Assembly (NCBI GenBank): GCA_956465555.1
Contig: OY101115.1
Location: 4,677,680 to 4,741,679, forward strand
Length of the DNA stretch: 64,000 bases
Origin: Nitzschia sp. pyKryTriq1
Lineage: Eukaryota; Bacillariophyta; Bacillariophyceae; Bacillariales; Bacillariaceae
Direction of reading: 5' to 3'
Position numbers and translations under genes: made by a program
In this document: positions 43,381-53,400 of the stretch, in pieces
Numbering within the stretch: the first letter of the stretch is position 1
Layout of the letters: every line of letters starts with the position of its first letter
Notes under the pieces: model-generated
Seen by the model: the letters and a program-made list of their open reading frames with translations, nothing else
Database searches by the model: none
Told to the model about the DNA's origin: nothing

Positions 43381-46299
43381 TTACATAATCCCCAATCCAG
43401 CCGCATTGGAATGATACGACGTAGTAGCGAGCATGGAAAGGGCATTACCATTAAAGTATTCTTCTTGCAAATGAAGATAGACCATACTGAGAATCGTCAC
43501 GACTGCGACACTGACCAGGGTCGTCTTGACAATCGCCACGGGTAGACCAATCAAAAACCACCCGATGACACCAAAGATACTCTTGAAGATCATTCCCAAA
43601 AAGATGGCCAAGACATCGCTACTGGCAGAAGAACTAGCTTCTTCTTCCTCGGCGGTCGCCTTCTTCTTGGATGGTGTAGTAGTAGTAGCAGCAGCAGCAG
43701 CAGCAGCAGAAGGGACGTCAATGGTAGCGGGTGGATATGGAATATCGGCCGTATCGACGGCAATCGAAGACGTAAGAGGTTTGCCCTTCTCTGTTGTCGT
43801 ACTCGATACTGCTGGAGCAGCAGCTGGTCGATCCTTGAATCCCAATGCCGTACTGGTCAAGGTACGACAATATTGTTCTCTCACCAATAACGCTTCTTCC
43901 ACCACTTGATCCAAACTATAATCCCGCTCGACCCCTTCATTGTCAATGTATGTGACCATACCCAAGGGACGATCGTATTGATCCAGAGGGACAGTCTTCC
44001 ATTCCTCACCCTCACCCTCACCCTCATTATCATCTCGATCATTATTGACATGGTTATTGTTATTGTCATTGGATCGATATCGGACCGTGGCTGTATCGTA
44101 CAACAAAAGCACTAGTACCGCCGCCTCGTTATTTGCCTTGACAATCGCTCTGACTTCGAGAGACGAGGACGTCGAGACGTGAGCCTTGCGAGAATATTGC
44201 GCATGTGTCAGTGTACTGATCGAATCAAACAAGAGATCATGACTGTTGCTGTTGTTGTTGTTGTTGTCGTTGTGATCCTCCTCAGTCGTCTCCATCATCG
44301 TTGTCGTCATTATTCCATACGGACGCCGAATGATATAAGTGGCGAGTGGCGAATCGTACTGATAGGGAATACATGACGCGGCTTCTCGAAAATAAGAAAG
44401 GAGCTGCCGTTCCACCAACACCATGTTGGGAGGAGGAGCCTCGTTGTTGTCCTCCTGCTGCTGTCCTTTGAGCTGTTGCCCAGCATGGAACAATGATGAT
44501 GACGATAATTTGGGTTGAGGAGCCGTGGCTGTCGCAGTCGTCAATCGATGCCAAAAAAGAGGTGGACGACCGCCGCCGCCGTGTCGCGTCGGCGTACTGG
44601 CCGCAATAGCCGATCCACTGCTGCTTTCGTACGAAAGAGGTGGGACACCAACGACTTGGGCTCGAGCCCATTGCAATGCGGCTTGTTCTCCTTGTTCGTC
44701 GGAAATTTGCAACATTTTTTGCAATGACTTGGGTTGCGGAGTACTACTACTTGGCATACTTGATGATGATGATGATGCCATGGTCGCTGCCACGGCTTGC
44801 ATCGCCGCTTGTGCGGCCGCATCACGTGCTTCCATCAACGCTTGTTCCAATTGCGCCACTTGTTGCAAGGCCTTTTTCTTTTCTTGCAACGACTCTTGCA
44901 GAGCTTGTTCCAAACGAGCCGAAGCTTGCGACGACGACTGAATGGATGACATCATGAAGGAAGAATCTTTGGAAGACGATGGTGGAATATCACCACCACC
45001 CAAAATATCACTCCCACCATATCCACTACTATTACTATTACTGCTCAATCCATCTCGTAGATTCTTGATGCGTTCCCGACGCGAAGTAGTAGAACTGGTC
45101 GGCGGTACGAGTACTTTGCTCGGTGTTTGCATCGGAGCAGGAGTCTTGGCATCCTCCAAAAGTACGGGATCGTCGTCATGACGATGATGATGAGGATGAT
45201 GATGATGTTCGGGTTTGAGTGGCGTCCGATCCATTGTTTTGGCCGTCAATGGAGGTCCCGAGGCGGGTGTGGTTGTTTTCAAGGTCGTCGCCGTCTCATC
45301 CGTATGATTATACTTATTATTCATGACGGTAATGACCGGAGTCGGTGCCTTGGCTGCCAGTGGCGGTTCGGGAGCAGTCGGAGGACTACCTCGAGGAGGT
45401 GGTGCTGGAGGCCCTACTGCTGGTCCTACTCCTGCTGGAGTCCTTGATGACAACAACAAGGCCGTCTGGGGAGAGACCGGCGATGGTCGACGACTCGACA
45501 ATAGAGGACCTTCCTTGGCCTTGCTGCTGGTCTTGCTGCTGGTCTTTGGTACTACCACCACCACACCACCACCTCCACTTTTGGTAGCCGCCGCCGCCGC
45601 CGCTGATGATGATGGTGGTGGTGGAGGAGGAGGCGGCGGACGCGCCGGAGGAGCACTCTTGGCACGCAGCGAGGATGATGCTGCTGCTGCTGCTGCTGCA
45701 TTGTACTCCAACTTTCGTGCTGCTGCTGTATTAGGTGATGATGCTGGCGGCTGTTTGGGAATCATCAATGGCAATAAGGGATGGGTAGGTATCGCCAGGG
45801 CAGGAACAGCCGACTTTGTGGTTTTCGGACTTTTCTTGACGGACGGAAACAAATCGGAATGATGGCGCATGACGGGACCTCCGGGCTTGGGCGGTGCTGC
45901 TGCTGCTGCTGCTGCTGCTGAAGCTGGAGGAGGAGGAGGCCCGCCAGCTGGAGTGGTGGTGACGGGTGGACGCTTGCTGGCAGCGGTTCGAGAGTCTCGT
46001 TGGGCTTGCAATCGTCTCAACTCGGCCCTCCGGCGGGCAATGGCATCGGCCGCACTTTCCATGCTCGAGAGCGGTGGTGTTGTTGTTGTTGTTGTAGTAA
46101 ATGTAGTGGTGGTGTTGTTGACGGCCGCAGTAGAGGCACTGGCAATACTGCTACTCGTATTGTTGTTATTGGAATTGTTATTGCTGAAACGACTGGGCGT
46201 ACTTCCACCGCGTTGTTTCTTGAGAGGCTGATGTTGATGATGATGATGCTGGGTGCGAAGAGGAGACAACAAGTTGCTGCTGTCTTCGGGGTTGTTCAT
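43381..46299 (-). CDS. Large Pro/Ala-rich coiled-coil membrane-associated protein
   Basis: A 972-residue single-exon protein that I do not recognise. ATG 46299 is the first true start; the frame is open a little further but only with a TTG. The N-terminal 450 residues are disordered and rich in Pro, Ala, Ser and Thr, with PPPPPPP runs and one conserved-looking short helix (AIARRRAELRRLQAQRDSR). A coiled coil follows at about residues 475-530 (EQALQESLQEKKKALQQVA). The middle part (about 620-850) looks globular, with SCIPYQYDSPLATYIIRRPYG and TYIDNEGVERDYSLDQVVEEA. The final 75 residues contain two hydrophobic stretches (IFLGMIFKSIFGVIGWFLIG and TTLVSVAVVTILSMVYL), probably a membrane anchor or hairpin. 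Polyproline runs may bind SH3/EVH1/profilin-type partners; that is inference. Confidence 0.8.
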   Translation of the reverse strand: MNNPEDSSNLLSPLRTQHHHHQHQPLKKQRGGSTPSRFSNNNSNNNNTSSSIASASTAAVNNTTTTFTTTTTTTPPLSSMESAADAIARRRAELRRLQAQRDSRTAASKRPPVTTTPAGGPPPPPASAAAAAAAAPPKPGGPVMRHHSDLFPSVKKSPKTTKSAVPALAIPTHPLLPLMIPKQPPASSPNTAAARKLEYNAAAAAAASSSLRAKSAPPARPPPPPPPPPSSSAAAAAATKSGGGGVVVVVPKTSSKTSSKAKEGPLLSSRRPSPVSPQTALLLSSRTPAGVGPAVGPPAPPPRGSPPTAPEPPLAAKAPTPVITVMNNKYNHTDETATTLKTTTPASGPPLTAKTMDRTPLKPEHHHHPHHHRHDDDPVLLEDAKTPAPMQTPSKVLVPPTSSTTSRRERIKNLRDGLSSNSNSSGYGGSDILGGGDIPPSSSKDSSFMMSSIQSSSQASARLEQALQESLQEKKKALQQVAQLEQALMEARDAAAQAAMQAVAATMASSSSSSMPSSSTPQPKSLQKMLQISDEQGEQAALQWARAQVVGVPPLSYESSSGSAIAASTPTRHGGGGRPPLFWHRLTTATATAPQPKLSSSSLFHAGQQLKGQQQEDNNEAPPPNMVLVERQLLSYFREAASCIPYQYDSPLATYIIRRPYGIMTTTMMETTEEDHNDNNNNNSNSHDLLFDSISTLTHAQYSRKAHVSTSSSLEVRAIVKANNEAAVLVLLLYDTATVRYRSNDNNNNHVNNDRDDNEGEGEGEEWKTVPLDQYDRPLGMVTYIDNEGVERDYSLDQVVEEALLVREQYCRTLTSTALGFKDRPAAAPAVSSTTTEKGKPLTSSIAVDTADIPYPPATIDVPSAAAAAAATTTTPSKKKATAEEEEASSSASSDVLAIFLGMIFKSIFGVIGWFLIGLPVAIVKTTLVSVAVVTILSMVYLHLQEEYFNGNALSMLATTSYHSNAAGLGIM

Positions 46300-47000
46300 T
46301 GAATTCAATTCAATTCAATTCGATTCGATTCTTTACAATGAAAGGCAATGAAATGCAATGAAACGAAAGGCGATAATGATAATCCGTCGCTTTGTATTGT
46401 GTTGTTTTGTGTTGTGTTGTGTTGTGTTGTGTTTTTTGCTGTTGCTTGCTGTATTTTTTATTTGGGCGTCATTGTCGCCATCTTCGCCAAAGATCGCGAG
46501 TGCAGCCTGCGCTACACGTACGCAGTAACGCACAGCACAGAGCGCAGAGCGCAGGCGGCAGATGATGGGGTTATGTACATCCGTACGCGTGTGTGTGTAC
46601 GGGTACCAGTACAGTACGTGTACAGTAAAGATGATGACGTTATCCGTCATTGAGGTCGTCGGTCGCGTCAGTCAGTCAGTGCAGTCAGTCCTTCGTTGGT
46701 CAGGCAATCATGCGATACGATGTGTTACGATGTGCTTTCCGCATAATATCTCCATCAAGCACAGGAGGCTTTTGGGATGAACGTACATATGATGATACGT
46801 GATGCACATTATGGTGGTGACTTGTCTCACGGACGCGCCGCGGTTTTTACTCGCAATCAAAATTCTGACATTTTTGGACGACGTCGCACGGACGCGCCGC
46901 GGTTTTTACTAGCAATCAAAATTCTGACATTTTTGGACGATGATGATTCTTCGCCTGTATGTGGGTGAGATGCGACATCTCACACAAATACATACATACA
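46300..47000. other. Spacer
   Basis: AATTC and GTTGT pentanucleotide runs (46301-46330, 46400-46435) and a 59-bp tandem repeat at 46828-46941. No gene seen. Confidence 0.5.
46828..46941. repeat. 59-bp tandem duplication
   Basis: Bases 46828-46886 recur from 46887, with one early substitution (ACTCGC versus ACTAGC) and divergence after TTTTTGGACGA. Confidence 0.92.
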
Positions 47001-47272
47001 GCAGGTGTCAATAATGGAACTTACAGTAAACATAAGTCACCATCACCAGATGAGATCGAGACGACATTATTATTATTTGCTATTTCTCTTTCTGGATGAG
47101 ACGACGACGACGAGAACGCCAAGGCTTGGAGGAACTTTTGGTGGAATAATGACGATGATGACTGACGATGCTGCTAGTAGAGTAGCGACGAGGAGTCAAT
47201 GCGGCAGTCCAGCATGAGCCAAGCTTCGCTGGCTACTAGTCGACATGTCATCTTTCGAGCTCAAGAGATTCA

Positions 47273-47274
<2 letters not shown>

Positions 47275-47318
<44 letters not shown>
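47275..47318. repeat. (AG)n microsatellite
   Basis: About 21 AG units inside one of the decayed copies. Confidence 0.95.
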
Positions 47319-47319
<1 letters not shown>

Positions 47320-47755
47320 ATGAGAAGCATCACTCTTGGGCGGTGGCGGTGGTGGTGGGAGCTCGTCGGAAGAAGAATGACTTCTCTCTATCGGCGGGTG
47401 CATCTTTGGTCGTGTCGTATTCTGCCCAGAAGCAAAATAATTACGCAACAAAAAAACGCAAAAATAAGGCGCAAGTGAAAAAATCACGAGGACGACTCCT
47501 CGACACGTTATTCTGTTCGAAACGACAATGATGCGTGATACAAACGATTCATTGTTTGATTAATTGATTTTTTCTTCCATCATGGCTCACCACTTGGATA
47601 ATGACATTTTGAAGAGGCGGACCCTGCGGTCCCAACTTTGACTCTGGCGGACGACCCTCTATTAGCAACGTCTGGTATAGAATCTCCATCGAAGAATAAT
47701 ATACTGGCGACGGCAGCAACATGGCAGTACTACTACTATATAGGGAGATTTCGAG

Positions 47756-48230
47756 ATGGAACAAGGCGACAACAAGCTCAGCACCTTGAACGAGCAACAA
47801 CTTCGACAACTACTAAGACAAGAAAGTCAAGACTACCGAGGAGCTGGGGAGTGCGCTCGAAATGGAGAAGAAAACTCACTTACGAGGTCGAGAGTTACAG
47901 GCAGAGCGTGCTAGAAAACTTTTGCACTACCATTCAGCATGGGCAAGACATCGAGGAGAACAAGGATTTGCTTCGCAAAAGAACGGAAACCACCACGTTG
48001 GTGCCACCGCCGTCTCTCTCTCTCTCTGATTGTGGATCAATCCAGAAGCATCTCAAAAGATGCGATTCTGGCGACGTGTGAACAAGTTCAAAGTCGGAGA
48101 ATCGTCTCAAAGGCACCATCATGCTCAATCGGAAACAGGCGGTGTCGCGGCGGCGGACGTGGTTCGACTTATCCTGGAGATTACTGGCGAGTTGGGGGAT
48201 GATCGACTAGCTAGTAGATTACTACGATGA
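47756..48230 (+). pseudogene. Frame-broken coiled-coil gene copy
   Basis: Starting at ATG 47756, one frame reads MEQGDNKLSTLNEQQLRQLL then RQESQDYRG. A neighbouring frame continues EELGSALEMEKKTHLRGREL then QAERARKLLHYHSAWARHR, and reaches a TGA at a TCTCTC repeat. The same frame goes on after that stop with MRFWRRVNKFKVGESSQRHH and DVVRLILEITGELGDDRLAS before a final stop. One frameshift and one stop thus interrupt an otherwise coherent Gln/Arg/Glu-rich protein. The parent family is not recognised. The stop next to a microsatellite suggests slippage, so a sequencing or assembly error is the alternative. Confidence 0.45.
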
Positions 48231-49335
48231 ATTGTTTGTACTTTTATGGGGATCAAAAGGAGGATGTCATGAATGGTGCAGCACCAGGTGCTAGTTGTAT
48301 CTACATTGCGAGAGCCGAGCCACTCTACGGATCAAGGAGATCAAACGCGACGACATTTCTATATTATTTGACGAAAACGCGCAAGGCTTTTGCAGGAACG
48401 TAATGCTGGTGATGACTTTTTGGATGATCAGCGACGAGTCAGTCAACGCGATCCACGAGCCAAGAAGCTTCACTTGCTTTTAGTCGACATGAGGTCTTTT
48501 TTCAAGCTCGAGAAGATCGACAATAAGAGCAAACATTTGGCAGCGGCACTTTCGGTTTCGGACGGTTTGGACGGTGGTGGTGGTAGCTTGCCAGAAGAAC
48601 ACGACTCCTGTCTACCGGGCGCATCTTCGTTCGTCAGATCAGATCGCGACGACATTACTATTTCTCTTCCTTGATACGACGAGAACGCGAAGGCTTGGAG
48701 GAACCTTTGGATGATGATGATGATCACAATGATACATGCCGTAGATAAATTGATTCGTCCGTTCATTTTTGTAACCTATGAAAAGGACGCCGCTACACGG
48801 GCCGGGTCTGGATACGATGTCATTAATGGTGCAGCACCAGGTGCTATATGCTTCTTTGCGGGAACTGCTGAGAAGAACAGAGCCAGCACTCTGCGGATCA
48901 AGGAGGAGATCAAAAGAACACACCAGATCAGATCGCGACGACATTATTATTTCTCTATCTCGAGACGACGAGGACGCGAATGCTTGAAGGAACTTTTTCA
49001 TGAGCATGATGATGATGATGATGATGCTACGTAGCGACGAGTCAACGCAGTCCATCAGCCAAGCTTCGCACTTATCAAGGAGAGTACTGACGAGTTGGGT
49101 TTGATCGACTAGTAGATTAGGATGAATTGTTAGTAGCATGCAAAAGAAGACGAAGCAGCCGAGAAAGAAGATAATCCAATCCGTCTTATCAGAGCTCTAC
49201 TACTACTAGTGGAGAGATAATAGTCTCCCCATGGCGATCCATAAATTTCCTCAGTTTCCAAATACCAACTAGAAATAGTAATGTCGACCCAAGCTTCGTA
49301 GCTCATAGTACTTGTTGTATTTAGCTTTATGTTTG

Positions 49336-52300
49336 TCACAATCTATGACTCGGAAAGACGATGCTCTCAGGCACTGGTTTCTTTGGTGTTGGGGATACTG
49401 TCGGGACGTTGGTTGGTGTCGTCGTGGGATTCAGTGTATAAAGCGGCTCCGGATTGGGTCTCCAAGGACAGATACCACCGATACTAGAAATGCTGGTACT
49501 GGTGGTCCTGGAAGTAGTAAAATTCGTCCAAGCCGTTGCTGTCGAGAAAGGATTCGTACAGTTACCGCCGCCTTCTTGGCTATCTTCGTCGAGAGAAGTA
49601 GCATATTCCACCATTTCTGTAAATACCGATTCAAAGTCTTCTAGTTTGGGAGGCAACCGAGCAAGGGCATCACTTGGACAGTAACATTGGTTAAAATCGC
49701 AGGGCGGGGACACCAAAAGCCCGCGTCGAGATACCAAGCGAGGATTTGATAGGTTTTCGTCGTCGTCGTCACCACGAATAGGAGTGGAGGACTGGAATCG
49801 GCGAGTTCTTTCAGTAGCAGGTGGTGGTGGTATCACGAAGCGTTTTTGTGGTTGCTTTAAATCATCGTCATACTCTTCATCTTCCAAGTGCTCATATCGT
49901 AGGTGGCGTAGCCTAATGCCGTCGTCGTCATCATCAACTTCAAAAGAGCGCTTTCGGTGTGTCATACTGCGCTCGACTTCATAGACATTTTCGTCAGTAA
50001 TCGTATCCCAAAACAAGCCGTCGCAAAGTGTTTCTTCTTCTTCTTCGTCGTCGTCGTCGTCGTCGTCGTCCAGATCGGGCGTAGTCGTAGTTGCAGCATC
50101 TTGGCCATCAGGTACGAGTCCACGACGACATCGACGGACTGTGAGAAATAGCGCTTTAATCTCCACATGGTCGTCGCCCTCTTGCTTAGTAAGCTTCTTG
50201 TCGACTTTCTTTTGAAGCTTGTGAAGAAATTTGTCGGAATCCAAAAGCTCCGAGTAGACAAGAACTCGTCCCACTGGATCACAATATTCCGCGAGTAGTC
50301 CATTGTACGAAGAAAGAAAGAGCTCTTCCAACGCTTGAATGGCAGGATCCAGGTGATCATCCTTGGAATCGTCTTGGGATGATTTCTTTCTTGCTAGTGC
50401 TTGTAGTATATCATCGTTGCCATCTTCATCTTCCTCGTCGTCACTGGGCGGGCAGGTAAAGAGTCGGTTCCACGAAGAGGCCTTGAGAGACATGGTTATT
50501 GTAAGTTTGGAACGAAAGTACTGGTACTCGCCATCCAGGGCGTCGTCGTCGTCGTCGTCGTCGACATTCGTGTCAACATTGCCATTAGGACACTCGACCG
50601 GAACGGGATTCAATTCTACGACACACAGCAACAGCGGCATCAAAAACGAGGATGATGATGAGGCTGATGATGAGGCTGATGATGAGGCTGATGATGATGC
50701 CGATGTTGATTCCTCCGTCGTCATGATGGCCATTGAGGATTGATCAAAGAACTCTTGGAATTCTTCCACCGTTGGTCCTCGTTTTTGATCTTCTGAAATC
50801 GTATCCACATTCGGACATAGACAGTTCAAAGGCGAAGTATTGTGATTGTTGAAGATCGACCTCGTGGTGGTACTTCCTGACTGATCATTCGTCCCCATAT
50901 TTGTCGTCGCCATCATGCTTGTTCCATCATGGAATAAAGTCTGCAGCGGATCGCATCCAATACAAGTTCCCGTCACGGTAGTGAATAAATCCAATGTAGT
51001 GGTGGCGGAACCGATTGTTGGCGCTCGTGATGGAGATGGAGATTGGCTACTACTACTACTAGACGACGACATCGACGAAGATGGAGCCATCGTACTAGTA
51101 GGAGCTGTAGTAGCATGTAGCCGACGCCTTCGTCTCTTCGCCTCATCATCTTCATCTTCATCTTCATAAGTAGTAGTGGCCGTAGAAGTAGACGTAGGCG
51201 CAGAGGATGGAGAATCACTGGAATACACCAATGGTGGTGGTGTTTCTGTCGATGGACATTCATCATCATCATCATCATCATCATTCGTAACTTTGGGAAA
51301 TTGAATCGAAACACCAGTGACTAGTCGATGTAGTGGATCGCATATTTGAGGATTCAACAAATTGATTTGATTGTACACTTCCATGAATCGTTGTTCCAAA
51401 AGACTTGGAGTTGTTGTCGTCATCAATGTCATGTTGTTATTGTAACTGATCGTCAAGACTAATTTCGCAGTAAAGACAGTAGTGGGCTCCTCTTGTGGTT
51501 GCGTGGACGTCGTCGTAGTAGAAGTAGTAGTAGTAGTAGATGATGGTGATGATGATGATGATGAGGCCGCACATTCAGGAGCAATATCGACTTGTGTGAT
51601 ACTCAATATTTGTTGAATCGCTGGTGGTGGTTTTATGGGTTCGTCTTCGGGTTCTTGTTCAGGTTCTGGTTCGTCTCCTGGTTCGTCTTCTGGTTCTGGT
51701 TCGTTTTCTTCTTCTTCTTCTTGCGGAAAAGAGATAGTTGTATTCGGGGACGCTCGAGTATTGATACTACTAGTAGATGATGCTGATGATGATGATTCTG
51801 TGGATGATAGTGATGATGCACTCCCGCTTGAGGTTGTAGTAGTAGAGGTCGTCGAAGGAGTGTCGCTGGTAGTGGTAGTGGTAGCAGTAGTGGAAGTAGT
51901 GGTTGTACTACTGCTACTGCTATCAGCATCCGTGCGATCCAGTGCCACTGGAAAGACTGGAAATGAAGTGGTAGTACCAGTACCAGGACCAGTACCAGTA
52001 CTTGCTTGTTGTTCGGTCCTTCGTCGTAGCTGGCGCTGTCGTCGTCGTCGATGTCGTCGAGTAGTACCACCACTAGTACTAGTACTAGTACTAGTAGATG
52101 ATGATGCATCGACTTGTAGCGGTAGCTGTTGTTTCTGTTGTTGTTGTTGTTGTTGTAACAATATTGTCTGAAATAGCTCCATAAAGGCAGCTTGGGTCGG
52201 TCCAATCTTGCAATCACAGTAGTTATTGCTGCTGCTGCTGCTGTTGTTGCTGCTGTTCTCGTTCTCGCTACTAGTTGCTTGGTATCCGCCGTCGCCGTAT

Positions 52301-53400
52301 GCCGTTGTGTTGTTTGCTTCATCAAAATCAACATTATCATCATATTCATCATACTCATTTTCCGTACTGTTATTGTTGGAGCCAGTATCATTATGATCGT
52401 CATCATCATGATAATTATCTTTTATATCCTCCACAAGGAAGAATAGTTCGGGAGTTCCTTCTTGAATCGTTGTAAAGTTGCGACAGTTGAGAGATGCCAA
52501 CGCTCGTGTTCGAAACAAGTAGGTGTAGTTGAGGGGATAGTCAAAAGTAGTTGACATAGTAGACATAGTAGACGTAGCAGTCGACGTTGATTTGACCAGT
52601 CGAGCACTTTCAATGAATAAAAATTGCGAGTCTGGTTGCAGATAGGAATCACGTCCGCATCGTTCATCATCCTCCAGTGATAATATTTGATACGTCAATG
52701 CCAACGTTTGCTCGAGCAGTATTGTCGTTGGATGATAATAAATATCATTCGTCTTTTGCTGTTGTTCATTCTCATCATTCTCATCATCACCATCACCATC
52801 ATTATCAGTAGGAAGGACAGGTAGTAGTAGACTGCTCGGCGTGGTAAGAACATTCATCAAAATGTACGTTTCAAACAAGGCGGCCGTGCGGCTCGATAGA
52901 TCTTTGGGTAAAAAAGAAGAAGAAGATGAAGACGACGACGACGAATAAGAGGATGACGATGATTCTTCCATCATCTTTCTTCGCGTCGAGGACGAAGATG
53001 CCGACGACGATGATGACGACGATGATGGAAGGGCCGTCGTCGTTGCCGTAATCTTCATTGTAGTAGTAGTAGTATCATCATCATCATCATCATCATACTT
53101 CGCCCAAGAGGCATGATCATTGGCACTTGTAAAAATAGAGGCAGTACCAGTACCAGTACGAGTACGAGTACCGGTACTCGTAGTGGCAGAAGCAGCAGTG
53201 GTAGTAGTAGCAGCATTGGCGGCCGATGCTATCGGGAGAGGTGCAAGCGGAGATATGCGTACTATTACTTGTAGCAGCAGCATCAGCAGCATCACCATGC
53301 GCAACAACACCCAAGATGGACATGGTGACCCAACAACATCATCAACATTCATCATATCATTTGTCCTTGTTGTTGCTGCTGCTGGTGTTGTTGTCTTCAT
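49336..53400 (-). CDS. Giant Ser/Thr/Asp-rich surface protein
   Basis: A 1354-residue intronless protein. A hydrophobic segment at about residues 29-48 (WVLLRMVMLLMLLLQVIVRI) should act as signal peptide or anchor. Long Ser, Thr and Asp tracts separate three or four repeated globular units. Each combines a membrane-distal Cys block (CDCKIGPTQAAFMELFQ, CLCPNVDTI-EEFQEFF, CYCPSDALARLP-EDFESVF) with an extended strand-rich block (ITQVDIAPECA, LSFRSKLTITM-like). A CDPLHRLVTGV / CDPVGRVLVYS motif follows helices that start FMEVYNQI or LEELFLSSYN. The C-terminus ends in a PTTTPTNVPTVSPTP linker, typical of diatom extracellular proteins. Function unknown; a wall or mucilage component is inference. 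A decayed partial copy lies at 57223-58243. Confidence 0.82.
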   Translation of the reverse strand: MKTTTPAAATTRTNDMMNVDDVVGSPCPSWVLLRMVMLLMLLLQVIVRISPLAPLPIASAANAATTTTAASATTSTGTRTRTGTGTASIFTSANDHASWAKYDDDDDDDTTTTTMKITATTTALPSSSSSSSSASSSSTRRKMMEESSSSSYSSSSSSSSSSFLPKDLSSRTAALFETYILMNVLTTPSSLLLPVLPTDNDGDGDDENDENEQQQKTNDIYYHPTTILLEQTLALTYQILSLEDDERCGRDSYLQPDSQFLFIESARLVKSTSTATSTMSTMSTTFDYPLNYTYLFRTRALASLNCRNFTTIQEGTPELFFLVEDIKDNYHDDDDHNDTGSNNNSTENEYDEYDDNVDFDEANNTTAYGDGGYQATSSENENSSNNSSSSSNNYCDCKIGPTQAAFMELFQTILLQQQQQQQKQQLPLQVDASSSTSTSTSTSGGTTRRHRRRRQRQLRRRTEQQASTGTGPGTGTTTSFPVFPVALDRTDADSSSSSTTTTSTTATTTTTSDTPSTTSTTTTSSGSASSLSSTESSSSASSTSSINTRASPNTTISFPQEEEEENEPEPEDEPGDEPEPEQEPEDEPIKPPPAIQQILSITQVDIAPECAASSSSSSPSSTTTTTSTTTTSTQPQEEPTTVFTAKLVLTISYNNNMTLMTTTTPSLLEQRFMEVYNQINLLNPQICDPLHRLVTGVSIQFPKVTNDDDDDDDECPSTETPPPLVYSSDSPSSAPTSTSTATTTYEDEDEDDEAKRRRRRLHATTAPTSTMAPSSSMSSSSSSSSQSPSPSRAPTIGSATTTLDLFTTVTGTCIGCDPLQTLFHDGTSMMATTNMGTNDQSGSTTTRSIFNNHNTSPLNCLCPNVDTISEDQKRGPTVEEFQEFFDQSSMAIMTTEESTSASSSASSSASSSASSSSSFLMPLLLCVVELNPVPVECPNGNVDTNVDDDDDDDALDGEYQYFRSKLTITMSLKASSWNRLFTCPPSDDEEDEDGNDDILQALARKKSSQDDSKDDHLDPAIQALEELFLSSYNGLLAEYCDPVGRVLVYSELLDSDKFLHKLQKKVDKKLTKQEGDDHVEIKALFLTVRRCRRGLVPDGQDAATTTTPDLDDDDDDDDEEEEETLCDGLFWDTITDENVYEVERSMTHRKRSFEVDDDDDGIRLRHLRYEHLEDEEYDDDLKQPQKRFVIPPPPATERTRRFQSSTPIRGDDDDENLSNPRLVSRRGLLVSPPCDFNQCYCPSDALARLPPKLEDFESVFTEMVEYATSLDEDSQEGGGNCTNPFSTATAWTNFTTSRTTSTSISSIGGICPWRPNPEPLYTLNPTTTPTNVPTVSPTPKKPVPESIVFPSHRL

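Larger units (their letters stand above)
47040..49140 (+). repeat. Cluster of rearranged, decayed gene copies
   Basis: Several modules recur in degraded form. One is GATCGCGACGACATTA.TATTTCTCT..GACGA..ACGCGAAGGCTTGGAGGAAC (near 47053, 48640, 48930 and, more diverged, 48335). Another is AGCGACGAGTCAACGCAGTCCA..GCCAAGCTTCG (near 47187, 48432, 49032). A third is AATGGTGCAGCACCAGGTGCTA (48269, 48824). A fourth is a 3' end with GGCGAGTTGGG..GATCGACTAG (48190, 49092). No copy has a continuous frame. The modules look like pieces of one ancestral gene duplicated and broken several times. Confidence 0.7.

Noticed and set aside
45323-45862. Long plus-strand frame opposite the 972-residue gene
   Set aside because: It is the complement of Ala/Pro/Ser repeats of the real gene; Gly/Val runs follow from GGT/GCC repeats.
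51635-52171. Plus-strand Ser/Val-rich frame inside the surface-protein gene
   Set aside because: Antisense shadow of TCA/TAG-type repeats of the coding strand.
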